A DNA stretch of 64,000 nucleotides from QZKY01 sp942492925 (GCA_942492925.1 OW818641.1:1984001-2048000); one strand, 5' to 3'; shown: positions 8,609-17,812, numbered from the stretch's first letter. The notes: generated by a model from the sequence alone, not told the origin. Translations and numbers: made by a program.

Positions 8609-10348
8609 ATGACACCGCCAGACCTTGTCGAAAAAACTCATAATGCCGCAAAGATATCCACCATACACTTGCATATGCATGATATTCCGCACATTGCATG
8701 GGTTGAAGATGCACAAGGCGTCTGTCTTGATTGCAATTTGGCACTGAGCCATTTCACAAAATTGTCTATTGACCATCTCATCGGACAAAATGTGTTAAAA
8801 CATTTCGGATCGAGATTCACACCTTCATCTTATGCAAACATCGAGGAGAAAAAAGGCCCACACACACCGGCCCCTCATGCACCTCCTTCATCCGCACAGC
8901 AACTCGACGCAAACCGGGGCACCCTCCTCCCCCTCACCCTATCCAGAATTTCTGTAAAGACTGACGACAGCGGGGAGAAGCAATCCTTGTGCATTATTTA
9001 CGATGCCCCGCCCCTCCTCGAAGCAAGAGACGGCGCAGACGAAACCGTAAAACAACCGGCTCCTATCGACATATTGACGGGATTACCGAAACGATTCATG
9101 TTTCGAGAGAGTATTGAACAAGCTATTGCCGAAGCAAAACAAGACAACGCCTCTCTTGCGCTGATCGTGATTGACCTGGATCACTTCCAGGAAATCAACG
9201 ATTCGCTTGGCCACGATGCTGGCGATGCTTTTCTCGCCGACACCCCCACACGTTTGCGTCAATGTATACGAAAAACCGACATCCTCGGACACTTGGGCGG
9301 CGACGAGTTCATCATCGCCTTGAAGGGCCCACACGAACCTAAAACGGTCGAACGTGTGGCCTATCAGATACTGCGAACGCTGTCCGAGCCGTTTCATTTT
9401 GGCGATATGGAATCCCGTATTTCAGCTAGCATCGGCATCGCACTATATCCCCATGACGGTGTTGGCATTGACGACTTGTTAAAATACGCCAATCAGGCGA
9501 TGTATGCCTCCAAAAGACAAGGGCGCAATCGCTTCACTTACTTTACACAATCCATGCAAAGAGTCGCCCAGAAGCGAGGGGCATTGATTAGTGATCTGCG
9601 CAAGACCATATCGCATTTTCCATTCAGGCTGCTTTTCCAGCCGATTGTCGATTTGAAAAATGACAAACTTTGCAAAGCAGAGGCATTAATCCGGTGGGTA
9701 CATCCTGCACAGGGAATCATTGGTCCGGATGAATTTATTCCTCTTGCTGAAGAGATCGGACTCATTGACGTCATTGGCGACTGGGTCTTTCACCATGCTG
9801 CACAACAAACCGCAAAATGGCGCCAGACGATCACTTCGGAATTTCAGGTCAGCATCAACATGTCGCCACTACAGTTTCGGAACAACAATCGCTTCCCGGG
9901 TTCATGGAGCGAGCACCTGAAAAATATTGCCCTTCAAGGAAACGGTCTCCTGCTCGAAATCACTGAAGGCCTATTGCTGGATAACCACCATAGAATTGCT
10001 GATCAAATTCGTCAGTTCCATGCAGCGGGCATCCAGGTTGCCCTAGACGACTTCGGCACCGGCTATTCTTCCCTGTCTCACCTCACGCAATACGATATCG
10101 ACTACATCAAAATTGATCGCTGTTTTGTCCAAAATCTGACAGCCGACTCCAACGCGCTGGCTTTGTGCCAGGCCATGATTCTGATGGCGCACAAATTAGG
10201 AATACAGGTCATCGCAGAGGGAGTGGAATGCGATGCACAACGCGGATTGTTGAAAAACGCCGGTTGCGACTTTGCACAGGGCTATCTATTTTCTCCGCCC
10301 ATTTCGCCGGAAGAATTTGAAGATTTACTGATCGGCCCAATTTCATAG
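8609..10348 (+). CDS. PAS-like/GGDEF/EAL cyclic-di-GMP protein
   Basis: Cytoplasmic protein of about 579 residues. After a weak PAS-like N-terminal region (about 15-80) comes a GGDEF domain with an intact GGDEF motif and an RKTD inhibitory site five residues before it. Then comes an EAL domain retaining the catalytic signatures: EALIRW, INMSPLQF, LLEITEG, LDDFGTGYSSL, YIKIDR, IAEGVE. Both diguanylate cyclase and phosphodiesterase activity are therefore possible. A TTG at 8588 keeps the frame open, but AAGGA at 8594-8598 fits the ATG at 8609. Co-directional with cheW and the chemoreceptor, suggesting control of motility. Confidence 0.9.
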   Translation: MTPPDLVEKTHNAAKISTIHLHMHDIPHIAWVEDAQGVCLDCNLALSHFTKLSIDHLIGQNVLKHFGSRFTPSSYANIEEKKGPHTPAPHAPPSSAQQLDANRGTLLPLTLSRISVKTDDSGEKQSLCIIYDAPPLLEARDGADETVKQPAPIDILTGLPKRFMFRESIEQAIAEAKQDNASLALIVIDLDHFQEINDSLGHDAGDAFLADTPTRLRQCIRKTDILGHLGGDEFIIALKGPHEPKTVERVAYQILRTLSEPFHFGDMESRISASIGIALYPHDGVGIDDLLKYANQAMYASKRQGRNRFTYFTQSMQRVAQKRGALISDLRKTISHFPFRLLFQPIVDLKNDKLCKAEALIRWVHPAQGIIGPDEFIPLAEEIGLIDVIGDWVFHHAAQQTAKWRQTITSEFQVSINMSPLQFRNNNRFPGSWSEHLKNIALQGNGLLLEITEGLLLDNHHRIADQIRQFHAAGIQVALDDFGTGYSSLSHLTQYDIDYIKIDRCFVQNLTADSNALALCQAMILMAHKLGIQVIAEGVECDAQRGLLKNAGCDFAQGYLFSPPISPEEFEDLLIGPIS

Positions 10349-10378
10349 AAGAAAAGGCACGCGGTGTCACAACACACT

Positions 10379-10395
10379 CCGCTGCATTGTAGCGG
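10379..10395. terminator. Small hairpin between convergent genes
   Basis: CCGCT and AGCGG form a 5-bp stem with a 7-base loop in the 48-bp gap between the GGDEF-EAL gene and the convergent nitroreductase lipoprotein. The sequence after it on the plus strand is T-rich (CTTATTTCTT). It could end transcripts from the left. Confidence 0.35.
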
Positions 10396-10396
10396 C

Positions 10397-11158
10397 TTAT
10401 TTCTTCGGATACCCCACCGACTGCGCCAGAATAATGTGCTGATGCTTTTTCAATCCCAAAGCTTTGGACAACGCAGGAAGATCGATGTAAGCGCGCACCA
10501 TCGTCACCAAGCCTTCCGAGGCGCAGAACAGATACACGTTCTGACTGATGAAGCCAGTGTCGGTCGCAGAATAGAACGTGCGGTATTCCTCGGGGTCGGA
10601 AGCCAGCTTGGTGTGATCCGATACATACACTAGGTTCACCGGCGCGGTTTTGACAAAATCCTGCTTGCCGGTCAAGGCGCGAATGTCCTGATTGCTGATC
10701 GGCAGCAGGCGATGGGCAAAAGGATCGTATAAAGAAACGCCCTTCTCGGTGACCACGTAAATGCTGATCTCTTGCACATCGTGCGCAGAGGGCGCGGTGC
10801 GGCCTTTTTCCTTGGGACGATTGACGCCAAACGCGGCCCACAGCAGATTCGACATCGTTTGCGGCGACAGCATCTTGCTATCGTACTCGCGCACAGTACG
10901 ACGTTCTGCCAAGACCTGCATCAGCGGTTTGCCCCCAGAGGTTTGCGGTGCGGGCAGTGCGCCCATTGATGGGTCAGATACTGATGCTGCGATAGGTGCC
11001 GAAGATGTGGAAGCGACCGTAGAAGCAACTGACGCCGATGCCGACGCTTTGGTCTGCGGCGATGATTCGCTCTTGCAGCCCGCCAAAACCATTAGCCCGC
11101 TCAATCCGATCAGACACCCCAGAAAAAACTGAAAAGAGAACATGCTGACTGGCTTCAT
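10397..11158 (-). CDS. SagB-type nitroreductase-fold lipoprotein
   Basis: A 253-residue protein with a lipoprotein signal peptide (LAGC, Cys near 28), a Ser/Ala-rich linker to about residue 80, and a nitroreductase-fold domain. The domain starts LAERRTVREYDSKMLSPQTMSNLLWAAFGVNR, contains TAPSAHDVQEISIYVV, and ends in ASEGLVTMVRAYID. The fold binds FMN and reduces nitro- or quinone-like substrates, or oxidises azolines in the SagB subgroup. Membrane attachment through lipid is unusual for this fold. It is the last gene of an operon with the thioesterase and SDR genes, 27 bp after the thioesterase stop. Confidence 0.8.
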   Translation of the reverse strand: MKPVSMFSFQFFLGCLIGLSGLMVLAGCKSESSPQTKASASASVASTVASTSSAPIAASVSDPSMGALPAPQTSGGKPLMQVLAERRTVREYDSKMLSPQTMSNLLWAAFGVNRPKEKGRTAPSAHDVQEISIYVVTEKGVSLYDPFAHRLLPISNQDIRALTGKQDFVKTAPVNLVYVSDHTKLASDPEEYRTFYSATDTGFISQNVYLFCASEGLVTMVRAYIDLPALSKALGLKKHQHIILAQSVGYPKK

Positions 11159-11185
11159 ACATTCCCCTCTTCGTTATTGATCCCC

Positions 11186-11590
11186 TCATGTCATCAGGGA
11201 TCGGATATCCTCCGGCAGCGGAACGGATTCTCCCTTTTGCGGATCGACCCAGACTACTCTCGCCCCGCCTGCGGCGTAAATGGTTTCTTCGTCATCAGTG
11301 CGACGAATTTCCTGCGTAATTTCGAAACTGGATCGTCCGGGCTTGCCCGCATACGTCCGAACCTCCACGGTTCCCGGATACTGCAGCGAACGGAAAAACG
11401 TGCAGTGCGCGCTCACCACCACTGCCTCGATCAATTTCTGTTCATTGACCCGCCCCAGTTCGGTGTACCACTCAATTCGGGCCTGCTCCATAAAACGGAA
11501 ATACACCGTGTTATTGACGTGCCCCATGGGATCCATGTCACCCCACCGAATCGGGATGCGCGCCACATAAACCAACTTCCTTTCATTCAT
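11186..11590 (-). CDS. Acyl-CoA thioesterase, 4-hydroxybenzoyl-CoA thioesterase family
   Basis: A 134-residue hotdog-fold protein. The N-terminal IPIRWGDMDPMGHVNNTVYFRFMEQARIEW contains the 4HBT active-site pattern (Asp in WGDMD and the HVNN stretch). Length and motifs fit YbgC/FadM-type thioesterases that hydrolyse short or aromatic acyl-CoA. Its start codon overlaps the stop of the SDR gene (ATGA, 4 bp), so both are translated from one mRNA. The substrate is not evident. Confidence 0.9.
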   Translation of the reverse strand: MNERKLVYVARIPIRWGDMDPMGHVNNTVYFRFMEQARIEWYTELGRVNEQKLIEAVVVSAHCTFFRSLQYPGTVEVRTYAGKPGRSSFEITQEIRRTDDEETIYAAGGARVVWVDPQKGESVPLPEDIRSLMT

Positions 11591-12363
11591 AACACACTCA
11601 TACCATCGTCAGCGGTGATAATGGAACCGTTGATCAAACGCGATTCTTCTGACGCCAGTAACAGAATGAGCCCGTCCAAATCCTCAGGCTTGCCAGCACG
11701 CTTGCGTGGCAACTGGCTGATGAACTTTTGCCCTTGTTCGCTGGCGAAATGGGTCGCATTGACCTCGGTCAGCATATAGCCGGGGCAAATGGCATTCGTA
11801 TTGATGTTGTATCTGCCCCACTCCAAAGCCATCGATTTCGTCATGTGAATCATCGCGGCTTTGCTCATGCAGTATATCCCGAATTTCGGCAAGGGGCGCA
11901 ATCCCGCAACCGAAGCCACATTAATGATGCTGTGCAGTCTGGCGGGATCCTGCTTGGCCCGAGCGATCATGCGTTTGGCTGTCTCTTGCGCCACAAAAAA
12001 CGCCCCGCGCAAATTGGTGCCCATGATGTGCAGGTAATCGTCCATGGTTACGTCTTCAAGACGCTGATTACTGACCACGCCAGAGTTGTTGACCAGAATA
12101 TCGATAGGCCCGATTTCGTTTTCCGCCTGGGCCAGAGCGGATTTGATACTGCTCAGATCGGTCACATCCAACTCTACGACATAGGCTGAGCCGCCTTCGG
12201 CCTCAATTTCCGCGCGGATTTCCTTGAGGATTTCCAGCCGACGGGAGGCCAGAATCACCCTGGCACCCGTCTTGGCCAATACACGTGCCGCCCGCGCCCC
12301 CAGCCCGCTCGACGCTCCGGTCACCAATGCCGTCCGACCATCAAATTTGAATGTCATTCCCAT
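11587..12363 (-). CDS. Short-chain dehydrogenase/reductase
   Basis: Classical SDR of 258 residues. It has the nucleotide-binding TGASSGLG motif near residue 14, NNSG near 90, and the catalytic YCMSKAA (Tyr and Lys near 160), plus a C-terminus typical of 3-oxoacyl-ACP-reductase-like enzymes. The open frame extends 49 codons upstream, but AAGGAGG lies 6 bases before the ATG at 12363, which fixes the start. It leads an operon with the thioesterase and the nitroreductase lipoprotein. A role in acyl-CoA or fatty-acid metabolism is an inference from the pairing with a thioesterase and the adjacent divergent ETF-QO gene. Confidence 0.9.
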   Translation of the reverse strand: MGMTFKFDGRTALVTGASSGLGARAARVLAKTGARVILASRRLEILKEIRAEIEAEGGSAYVVELDVTDLSSIKSALAQAENEIGPIDILVNNSGVVSNQRLEDVTMDDYLHIMGTNLRGAFFVAQETAKRMIARAKQDPARLHSIINVASVAGLRPLPKFGIYCMSKAAMIHMTKSMALEWGRYNINTNAICPGYMLTEVNATHFASEQGQKFISQLPRKRAGKPEDLDGLILLLASEESRLINGSIITADDGMSVL

Positions 12364-12508
12364 AAATCCTCCTTGGCAGTGAACCCTTTCAACGCGCGCA
12401 GCGCGAAACGCGCCAGAAACGCTATCATTACGCTTTTCGCCAACATTCACCTTGGCAACGGAGTGGCATTCTGGATAAAGCCGATACAGCGTGAGCTGCA
12501 GGATAAAC

Positions 12509-14206
12509 ATGACTCACCTTCTGGCTTCTGATATAGGACAAGATTTGGACGCGCGCGAATCGATGGAATATGACGTAGTCGTAGTCGGTGCCGGACCGGC
12601 CGGACTCGCTGCCGCCATTCAATTAAAGAAAATGACAACATTGGCAGGCGCCAATGTTTCCGTCTGTATTCTGGAAAAAGGCGCAGAAGTCGGCGCACAT
12701 AGTCTTTCCGGCGCCATCATTGACCCAGTTGCGCTCAACGAATTATTTCCAGACTGGAAAGCACGCGGTGCACCCTTGCATACGCCGGTTACCAACGACC
12801 ATTTTCTTTTTCTCACACAGCAAGGATCGCTGCGCACGCCGAACGCGCTGCTGCCCGGTGTGATGCGCAACCACGGGAATGTCATGGCCTCGCTTGGCGA
12901 ACTGACGCGCTGGCTTGCGCAAGAAGCGGAATCGATGGGCGTCGATATTTTTCCCGGTTTCGCTGCGACGGAAATGCTTTATCACGATGACGGATCGGTG
13001 AAAGGCGTCGCCACCGGCAACGTGGGGGTCGGAAGAAACGGAAAACGCAAGGCGTCTTTTCAACCCGGCATGGAAGTCCACGCAAAATACACTTTTTTTG
13101 CCGAAGGCGCACGCGGCCATCTGGGCCGACAGTTGATCGAACGTTTCAAACTTGATGCGGGCCGCGATCCGCAAGCCTACAGTCTGGGGTTCAAGGAGTT
13201 GTGGGAAGTGCCCAATTCAAAAAATACTGCGCCCCAACACAACGCCGGACTCGCGCTGCATTCGCTCGGCTGGCCGCTGGATGACGAAACCTACGGCGGT
13301 TCCTTCCTGTATCACCTGAATGGCAATCAGATCGCCATCGGCTATTTTGTTGGCTTGTCTTACGCCAATCCTAACCTCTCACCGTTCGAAGAATTTCAGC
13401 GCTTCAAAACCCATCCGGCCATCCGACAATATCTGGCAGGCGGCAAACGCATCGCCTATGGCGCACGCGCTGCGGCCAGCGGCGGATTGCAGGCGCTGCC
13501 GGAATTCGTTTTTCCGGGCGGCGCACTGATCGGTTGCGAAGCCGGGTTCATGAATGGCGTGCGCATGAAGGGCATTCACACCGCAATGAAGTCCGGCATG
13601 CTGGCTGCGGAAGCCGTGTGCGATGCGCTCATCGCTGGACGCACGAACGATGTGCTGAGCGATTACCCGGAACGCTTCAAACAATCGTGGCTGTATGAAG
13701 AACTGTATCGCGGCCGCAATTTCAAACCGCTGATGGACGCGGGTACACGCATTGGATCGCTGCTGGTCGGCATCGATCAGGTACTCTTTCGCGGACGCGC
13801 ACCGTGGACGCTGCATCGCCGCCAAGCCGATCACCTCTGCACACGTCCCGCGACCGAATGCAAACCCATCACCTATCCCAAGCCGGACAACGTACTAACC
13901 TTCGATCTGATGTCTTCCGTCTATCTGTCGAACACTCTGCATGAAGAAGATCAGCCCTGTCATCTGACGCTGAAAAACGAGAATGTGCCCGTTGCCGTCA
14001 ACCTCGCGCATTACGCGGGACTGGAAGCGCGTTATTGTCCGGCGGGGGTGTATGAATTTGTGAAGGACGCAGATGGGAAAGATCGGCTACAGATCAACGC
14101 ATCAAACTGCGTGCACTGCAAAACCTGCGACATCAAGGACCCGACACAAAACATCGTCTGGGTTGCGCCGGAAGGTGGGGGCGGGCCCAATTACCCTAGT
14201 ATGTAG
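12509..14206 (+). CDS. Electron transfer flavoprotein-ubiquinone oxidoreductase
   Basis: A 565-residue protein with an N-terminal FAD-binding VVVGAGPAGLAAA (about residue 12-24), the membrane-associated quinone-binding middle region, and a C-terminal 4Fe-4S domain. That domain has YCPAGVYE and NCVHCKTCDIKDPTQNI, the four cluster cysteines, and ends PEGGGGPNYPSM as in bacterial and mitochondrial ETF-QO. It passes electrons from ETF, fed by acyl-CoA and other flavin dehydrogenases, to the ubiquinone pool. GTG at 12491 is possible, but AGGA fits the ATG at 12509. Transcribed divergently from the SDR operon. Confidence 0.97.
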   Translation: MTHLLASDIGQDLDARESMEYDVVVVGAGPAGLAAAIQLKKMTTLAGANVSVCILEKGAEVGAHSLSGAIIDPVALNELFPDWKARGAPLHTPVTNDHFLFLTQQGSLRTPNALLPGVMRNHGNVMASLGELTRWLAQEAESMGVDIFPGFAATEMLYHDDGSVKGVATGNVGVGRNGKRKASFQPGMEVHAKYTFFAEGARGHLGRQLIERFKLDAGRDPQAYSLGFKELWEVPNSKNTAPQHNAGLALHSLGWPLDDETYGGSFLYHLNGNQIAIGYFVGLSYANPNLSPFEEFQRFKTHPAIRQYLAGGKRIAYGARAAASGGLQALPEFVFPGGALIGCEAGFMNGVRMKGIHTAMKSGMLAAEAVCDALIAGRTNDVLSDYPERFKQSWLYEELYRGRNFKPLMDAGTRIGSLLVGIDQVLFRGRAPWTLHRRQADHLCTRPATECKPITYPKPDNVLTFDLMSSVYLSNTLHEEDQPCHLTLKNENVPVAVNLAHYAGLEARYCPAGVYEFVKDADGKDRLQINASNCVHCKTCDIKDPTQNIVWVAPEGGGGPNYPSM

Positions 14207-14557
14207 CCAGCACGCCGCCTAGCAAAAGCAGACCGTATAAATCCCGCTTCCCAATAACTTGACAGGCGGACGACGATGCGTGCCTCTCTCATGCGTCATC
14301 TGCCAATTGAGTCGTGCTGCCGCCACTCCCTTCATTGCCGAAAAAGTCGTGTCGGCAAATCTCATGCGTTGACGCCACAGTTTGCACAGCGTTCCGACCG
14401 CAATTCGGTTCAGTCGATCGACAAACACTCAAGCTGATTAAACTGCTCTGCCTTTGATGGTATGATAGTGTTGTTATTTAATTAACAACATCAAAGCAAG
14501 GAGCGTTACAGCAACATCCACATCATCCTTTCTCCGTCAATTAAACAGGAGGGCAAA
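14207..14557. other. 351-bp region without a convincing gene
   Basis: No credible gene. A 69-codon open frame on the minus strand (14219-14428) resembles nothing I know and lacks a clear ribosome binding site. The right third holds the promoter and palindrome annotated for the downstream secreted-protein gene. Confidence 0.5.
14438..14490 (+). promoter_or_regulatory. Sigma-70 promoter with operator-like palindrome
   Basis: TTAAAC (14438-14443), a 17-bp spacer and TATGAT (14461-14466) with TG two bases before it give an extended -10 promoter. The palindrome TGTTGTTA/TAACAACA (14469-14476 and 14483-14490) covers the expected transcription start. Outer arms CTTTGAT (14452-14458) and ATCAAAG (14490-14496) extend the symmetry. 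A repressor site or a 5'-end mRNA hairpin would both fit. It serves the secreted-protein gene at 14558. Confidence 0.5.
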
Positions 14558-15547
14558 ATGCACTACAAAAAATTTCTACTCAGTTTTTTAGCGTTTTCTC
14601 TAATGTCTTTTCAAACAAAAGCCGCGCCAACGGGCGGGGAGAAAGCGGTGACTCTTCCAGAACGTGCGCAAGAGGTGTCTCCTTCTACAAAGTTTACAAA
14701 GGCGATTCTTCCTCGAAAAGTGGCCCCTTCTCCAGCGGCATCTCCGCCTCCCACGTTGGATCCTTCTCCAAGAACTCCTTCTTCTAGACGACCCGCTTCC
14801 TCAAAAACCAGAAGAACGATCCTGCCTGACCAGAACGCGGGATCTATGGAAGTGATTGATAGGAGCAACATCCATCATTGCACGTACGGCATGGAATATA
14901 AGCCTCAACCAACATTCAATGTTCACAATTACACGGATTTTGCCGTTAATAAAAAGGCGGACGTTGTCGCAATACCCAGAGCATGGCCTAAAGCAGCTGC
15001 AAAGAAAAATGAATTGCTGCCCAACATCACAACCTCGGTTGCCATTATTGAAATTGGCGGATCTGCCAACCTTGCCAGCTTTTTTTCTACCGAAATGAAG
15101 CACAAGAAAATCACCATCGATTTTATGAAATATAGAACGGAACCTATCCTGACGCGCAGTGCCGCCGAGTCAAAGACTCCACTTTTGGAAATCCGTTCAT
15201 ACAGCAGAGTGGGCGCAGGAATGAGACTGGAAATAGATATTCTCACGAGTGACGCCAGTCTTGGCGGCAACCTTTTCGCCATTGCTGCCAGCGCAAAGGC
15301 CGGCATGACCACCGGGAATATTAGTGTGGACGTCATCGGTCTGAATTCACCAGAAATAACGCTGTCGATGCCGTTTACAACAGACTTGTCCGATGGCTCT
15401 ATACAAAAAATAATTGAGGCGCTTGCCATAGTGAAATCGAAGCTGCACGATCCCCAAACCACTTTAACACCTCAGTTCATCGCCGAGGTGCAGTGCAGAC
15501 CCCAGCCAGAGCCAAAACAAAAAAAGGAAGCAAGCCAAGATTTTTAA
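14558..15547 (+). CDS. Secreted protein of unknown function with Pro-rich linker
   Basis: A 329-residue protein with a clear signal peptide (cleavage near FQTKAAPT, residues 19-26), then a Pro/Ser/Lys/Arg-rich disordered segment (about 45-90), then a globular part with alternating beta-like stretches (NITTSVAIIEIGGSANL, RLEIDILTSDA). The C-terminus is charged. I recognise no family. Codon use is more AT-rich than in neighbouring housekeeping genes, and an IS-end-like sequence follows 53 bp after the stop, both compatible with recent acquisition. It has its own promoter and a palindromic operator-like sequence. Confidence 0.65.
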   Translation: MHYKKFLLSFLAFSLMSFQTKAAPTGGEKAVTLPERAQEVSPSTKFTKAILPRKVAPSPAASPPPTLDPSPRTPSSRRPASSKTRRTILPDQNAGSMEVIDRSNIHHCTYGMEYKPQPTFNVHNYTDFAVNKKADVVAIPRAWPKAAAKKNELLPNITTSVAIIEIGGSANLASFFSTEMKHKKITIDFMKYRTEPILTRSAAESKTPLLEIRSYSRVGAGMRLEIDILTSDASLGGNLFAIAASAKAGMTTGNISVDVIGLNSPEITLSMPFTTDLSDGSIQKIIEALAIVKSKLHDPQTTLTPQFIAEVQCRPQPEPKQKKEASQDF

Positions 15548-15599
15548 CGCATGACCAATGCTGTTGATCCGCATCAGAGTCGAGCAGAAAATTAAAGCT

Positions 15600-15635
15600 G
15601 AGGGTGTCCCGAGTTTTGTGTAAACGGGATTTTGG
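15600..15635. mobile_element. Possible solo insertion-sequence end (IS256-like)
   Basis: GAGGGTGTCCC followed by TTTTGTGTAAAC resembles the terminal inverted repeats of IS256-family elements as I remember them. No transposase and no partner repeat were seen nearby, so at most it is a remnant. This rests on memory of the consensus. Confidence 0.25.
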
Positions 15636-15795
15636 TACGGATTTCTTTGACGACACGCAGGCAAACCGAGCAGACGCGCATCGCTGCGCAATTATTCTGC
15701 TGTCTTTCAGCGAGCGTGGCATTCAGTGCCGTTACATTTTATGACAGCTGACGAAAGTCACTGAGCTACATGCAGCAGCAGGGCAACAACAATGT

Positions 15796-16278
15796 TTATC
15801 CCGCAGAACCCTCCTGCGAAGACTGCTGTACTTCAGCACTGCTTTGTTTGATCAGCCATTTTTTCAACGGGCCATCAATCGACAAATTGGAAATTTTTTT
15901 CGAGACGTTCAAATTCACCGTCAGCAAAATCTGCATTTTTGAGAACGGAATATCGGAGAAATAATTCAGAAAGGTCGGCGTAAAGGATTTCGATTCCAGC
16001 ACCCACAAGATTTTTTTGCTGCTCAGATATTGCAGCACGCTGGTAATGCTGTGACCACGTCCGATGACTTCAAAAATAAATCGGTTGAAGGCTTTGTCGA
16101 TGGCCTTGAAATCGAGTTCATCCTCAACCATGATCTTGGAAAGATAATACAGGCCAACCGCTGCGCGAAAGAAACCGATGGACTGCTCTTTGTTATTCCC
16201 GTACAGCATCACGGCAATCAATTTTTCCTTTGTCGCATCGTCCAAAATGATGTGCGTGTAATAGGATTGTCGCTTCAT
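15796..16278 (-). CDS. Hypothetical protein
   Basis: A 160-residue protein, mostly helical by composition, with hydrophobic stretches (VGLYYLSKIMV, FLNYFSDIPF) but no convincing membrane span or known motif. The C-terminal tail is Gln/Ser/Glu-rich. It lies 38 bp downstream of the GST gene on the same strand and is probably the last gene of the glnS-HDOD-gst-unknown operon. Its composition is more AT-rich than the genes before it. Confidence 0.6.
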   Translation of the reverse strand: MKRQSYYTHIILDDATKEKLIAVMLYGNNKEQSIGFFRAAVGLYYLSKIMVEDELDFKAIDKAFNRFIFEVIGRGHSITSVLQYLSSKKILWVLESKSFTPTFLNYFSDIPFSKMQILLTVNLNVSKKISNLSIDGPLKKWLIKQSSAEVQQSSQEGSAG

Positions 16279-16316
16279 GCCCGTTCCTTTTTTTTGTGTA
16301 ACTGCCGTAACAACAC

Positions 16317-16922
16317 TTAAGCCAATCCTTCAGCACGCATCGCTGCCTGTACTGCAGGACGCTGCGCAACGCGCTCCAGGTAGTTCGTCAATCCCGGCCA
16401 TTCAGCCAAATCAATCTCCACATACGGCGCCCAGCTCAGCACCGTAAACAGATAGGCATCGGCAATCGTGTAACGATCCCCGACCAGATATTCCGCCTTT
16501 TCCAAATGGGAGGCCAAGTAATCAAACTGTCTTTCCAGATTGAGCAGCACCGTGGTGCGCGTAGCGTCCGTGGTATCGGGGTTGAACAGCGGCGCGAATC
16601 CTTTTTGCAAATCGGTCGAGATATATCCCAGCCACTCCATCACACGATAACGCGCGAGGCTGCCCGCCAATGGCACCAGATGTTTGTCCGGCGCCTGATC
16701 AGCGAGGTATTGCACGATCACTTGGGCTTCGGTCAGTATTTGACCGTTGTCGAGTTGCAGCGCGGGCACGCATCCCTTCGGATTGATCGTCATAAAATCG
16801 ACGCCGCTTGCCGTGATCTTGTTCGTCAAGTCCACGCTTTCGAGTTCGTGTGCTGCACCGGTTTCGCACAAAACGATATGCGGTGCGAGCGAACACGCTC
16901 CCGGAAAATAGTACAACTTCAT
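16317..16922 (-). CDS. gstA: Glutathione S-transferase, beta class
   Basis: A 201-residue cytosolic GST. The N-terminus MKLYYFPGACSLAPHI carries the beta-class catalytic Cys10, NPKGCVPAL provides the cis-Pro of the thioredoxin fold, and the helical C-terminal domain has IADAYLFTVLSWA. The sequence aligns by eye with E. coli GstA to the last residues (AEGL). It conjugates glutathione to electrophiles. The gene follows the HDOD gene by 47 bp in the glnS-led operon, with no obvious functional link. Confidence 0.93.
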   Translation of the reverse strand: MKLYYFPGACSLAPHIVLCETGAAHELESVDLTNKITASGVDFMTINPKGCVPALQLDNGQILTEAQVIVQYLADQAPDKHLVPLAGSLARYRVMEWLGYISTDLQKGFAPLFNPDTTDATRTTVLLNLERQFDYLASHLEKAEYLVGDRYTIADAYLFTVLSWAPYVEIDLAEWPGLTNYLERVAQRPAVQAAMRAEGLA

Positions 16923-16969
16923 TTAACAACTCCTTAATGTGATGACTGCTTAAGCGGTTCCTGAAAAAT

Positions 16970-17812
16970 TCAGGGGGTAATGTCGTTTCCTTGCGCATCT
17001 TTCAAGCCGAGACGCACCATCAGCGTCTCATGGTTAACGTTAAGCAGTTTTTCGATGGCCGCGTAGTCGTCCGGTAAAGCGGCATTATTCCATCCGCTAG
17101 CCGAATGACGCGCCAAATCAACCGCCAGCTTCACGTTCAGAAAGCGCGGATGCCCATTGTGTTCTGGATTGAACTGACTCAGCAACAATTCCGGCAATTG
17201 CCAGCTCTTGCACAGCATCTGCTGCAAGTCGATAAAACGGAAACCGAACATTTGCTCTTGTGCCACTGCGCTACGTAGCGTCGAATCCGTGCGCTGCATT
17301 TCCAGAATTCTGGCCGATTCCTGCGGGGCGTAGCACCACATCAGAATTTCGGCCAAATCGTAGAGCAACGCCGACATGTAAATTTCTTCGATGTTCGCGG
17401 TGCGTCGCCACACAGCCCATTCGAATGCGTAACGCGCCGCCCGCTGCGACCGCCGCACAATGTAAAGCAGCCCGATCAAGGCTTGCTGATACGGTTTCAG
17501 CATATCCTCGACCGTTTCCAGATTCTCGAAATGTTTAAAGAAAGGTTCCACGCCCATCATCATGATCGCGTGCTCGACGTTGGCGATGTCCTTCATTCTT
17601 CGATGTTGGTTGTAAGGCCGAACGTAGGCCAGCACGCGCACCGCCATCAGCGGATCGCGCATGATGAATTCCGTGATTTCTCTGGGATTGATGCTGTTTA
17701 TCCGATCACGCGCTTCCGTCAGGCTGCGCACCGTCTGCCGCAAAACGGGGAGTTGCCTAGACCCCAGCTGTTGAACCCAGGATCCGATGCTGCGTTTGCT
17801 GTCTTCAGCCAT
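16970..17812 (-). CDS. HDOD-domain signalling protein
   Basis: A 280-residue single HDOD domain, related to HD phosphohydrolases but without a catalytic HD pair. Recognisable parts are the N-terminal ITEFIMRDPLMAVRVLAYV, the MMGVEPFF stretch (where IGL/MGV is typical) and YMSALLYDLAEILMWCYAP. HDOD proteins are regulatory and often act with c-di-GMP, stress or motility systems; no catalysis is expected. It lies between glnS (49 bp upstream) and gstA, on the same strand. Confidence 0.85.
   Translation of the reverse strand: MAEDSKRSIGSWVQQLGSRQLPVLRQTVRSLTEARDRINSINPREITEFIMRDPLMAVRVLAYVRPYNQHRRMKDIANVEHAIMMMGVEPFFKHFENLETVEDMLKPYQQALIGLLYIVRRSQRAARYAFEWAVWRRTANIEEIYMSALLYDLAEILMWCYAPQESARILEMQRTDSTLRSAVAQEQMFGFRFIDLQQMLCKSWQLPELLLSQFNPEHNGHPRFLNVKLAVDLARHSASGWNNAALPDDYAAIEKLLNVNHETLMVRLGLKDAQGNDITP

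Noticed and set aside
14219..14428. 69-codon open frame on the minus strand
   Set aside because: No ribosome binding site, no known motif, unusual composition.
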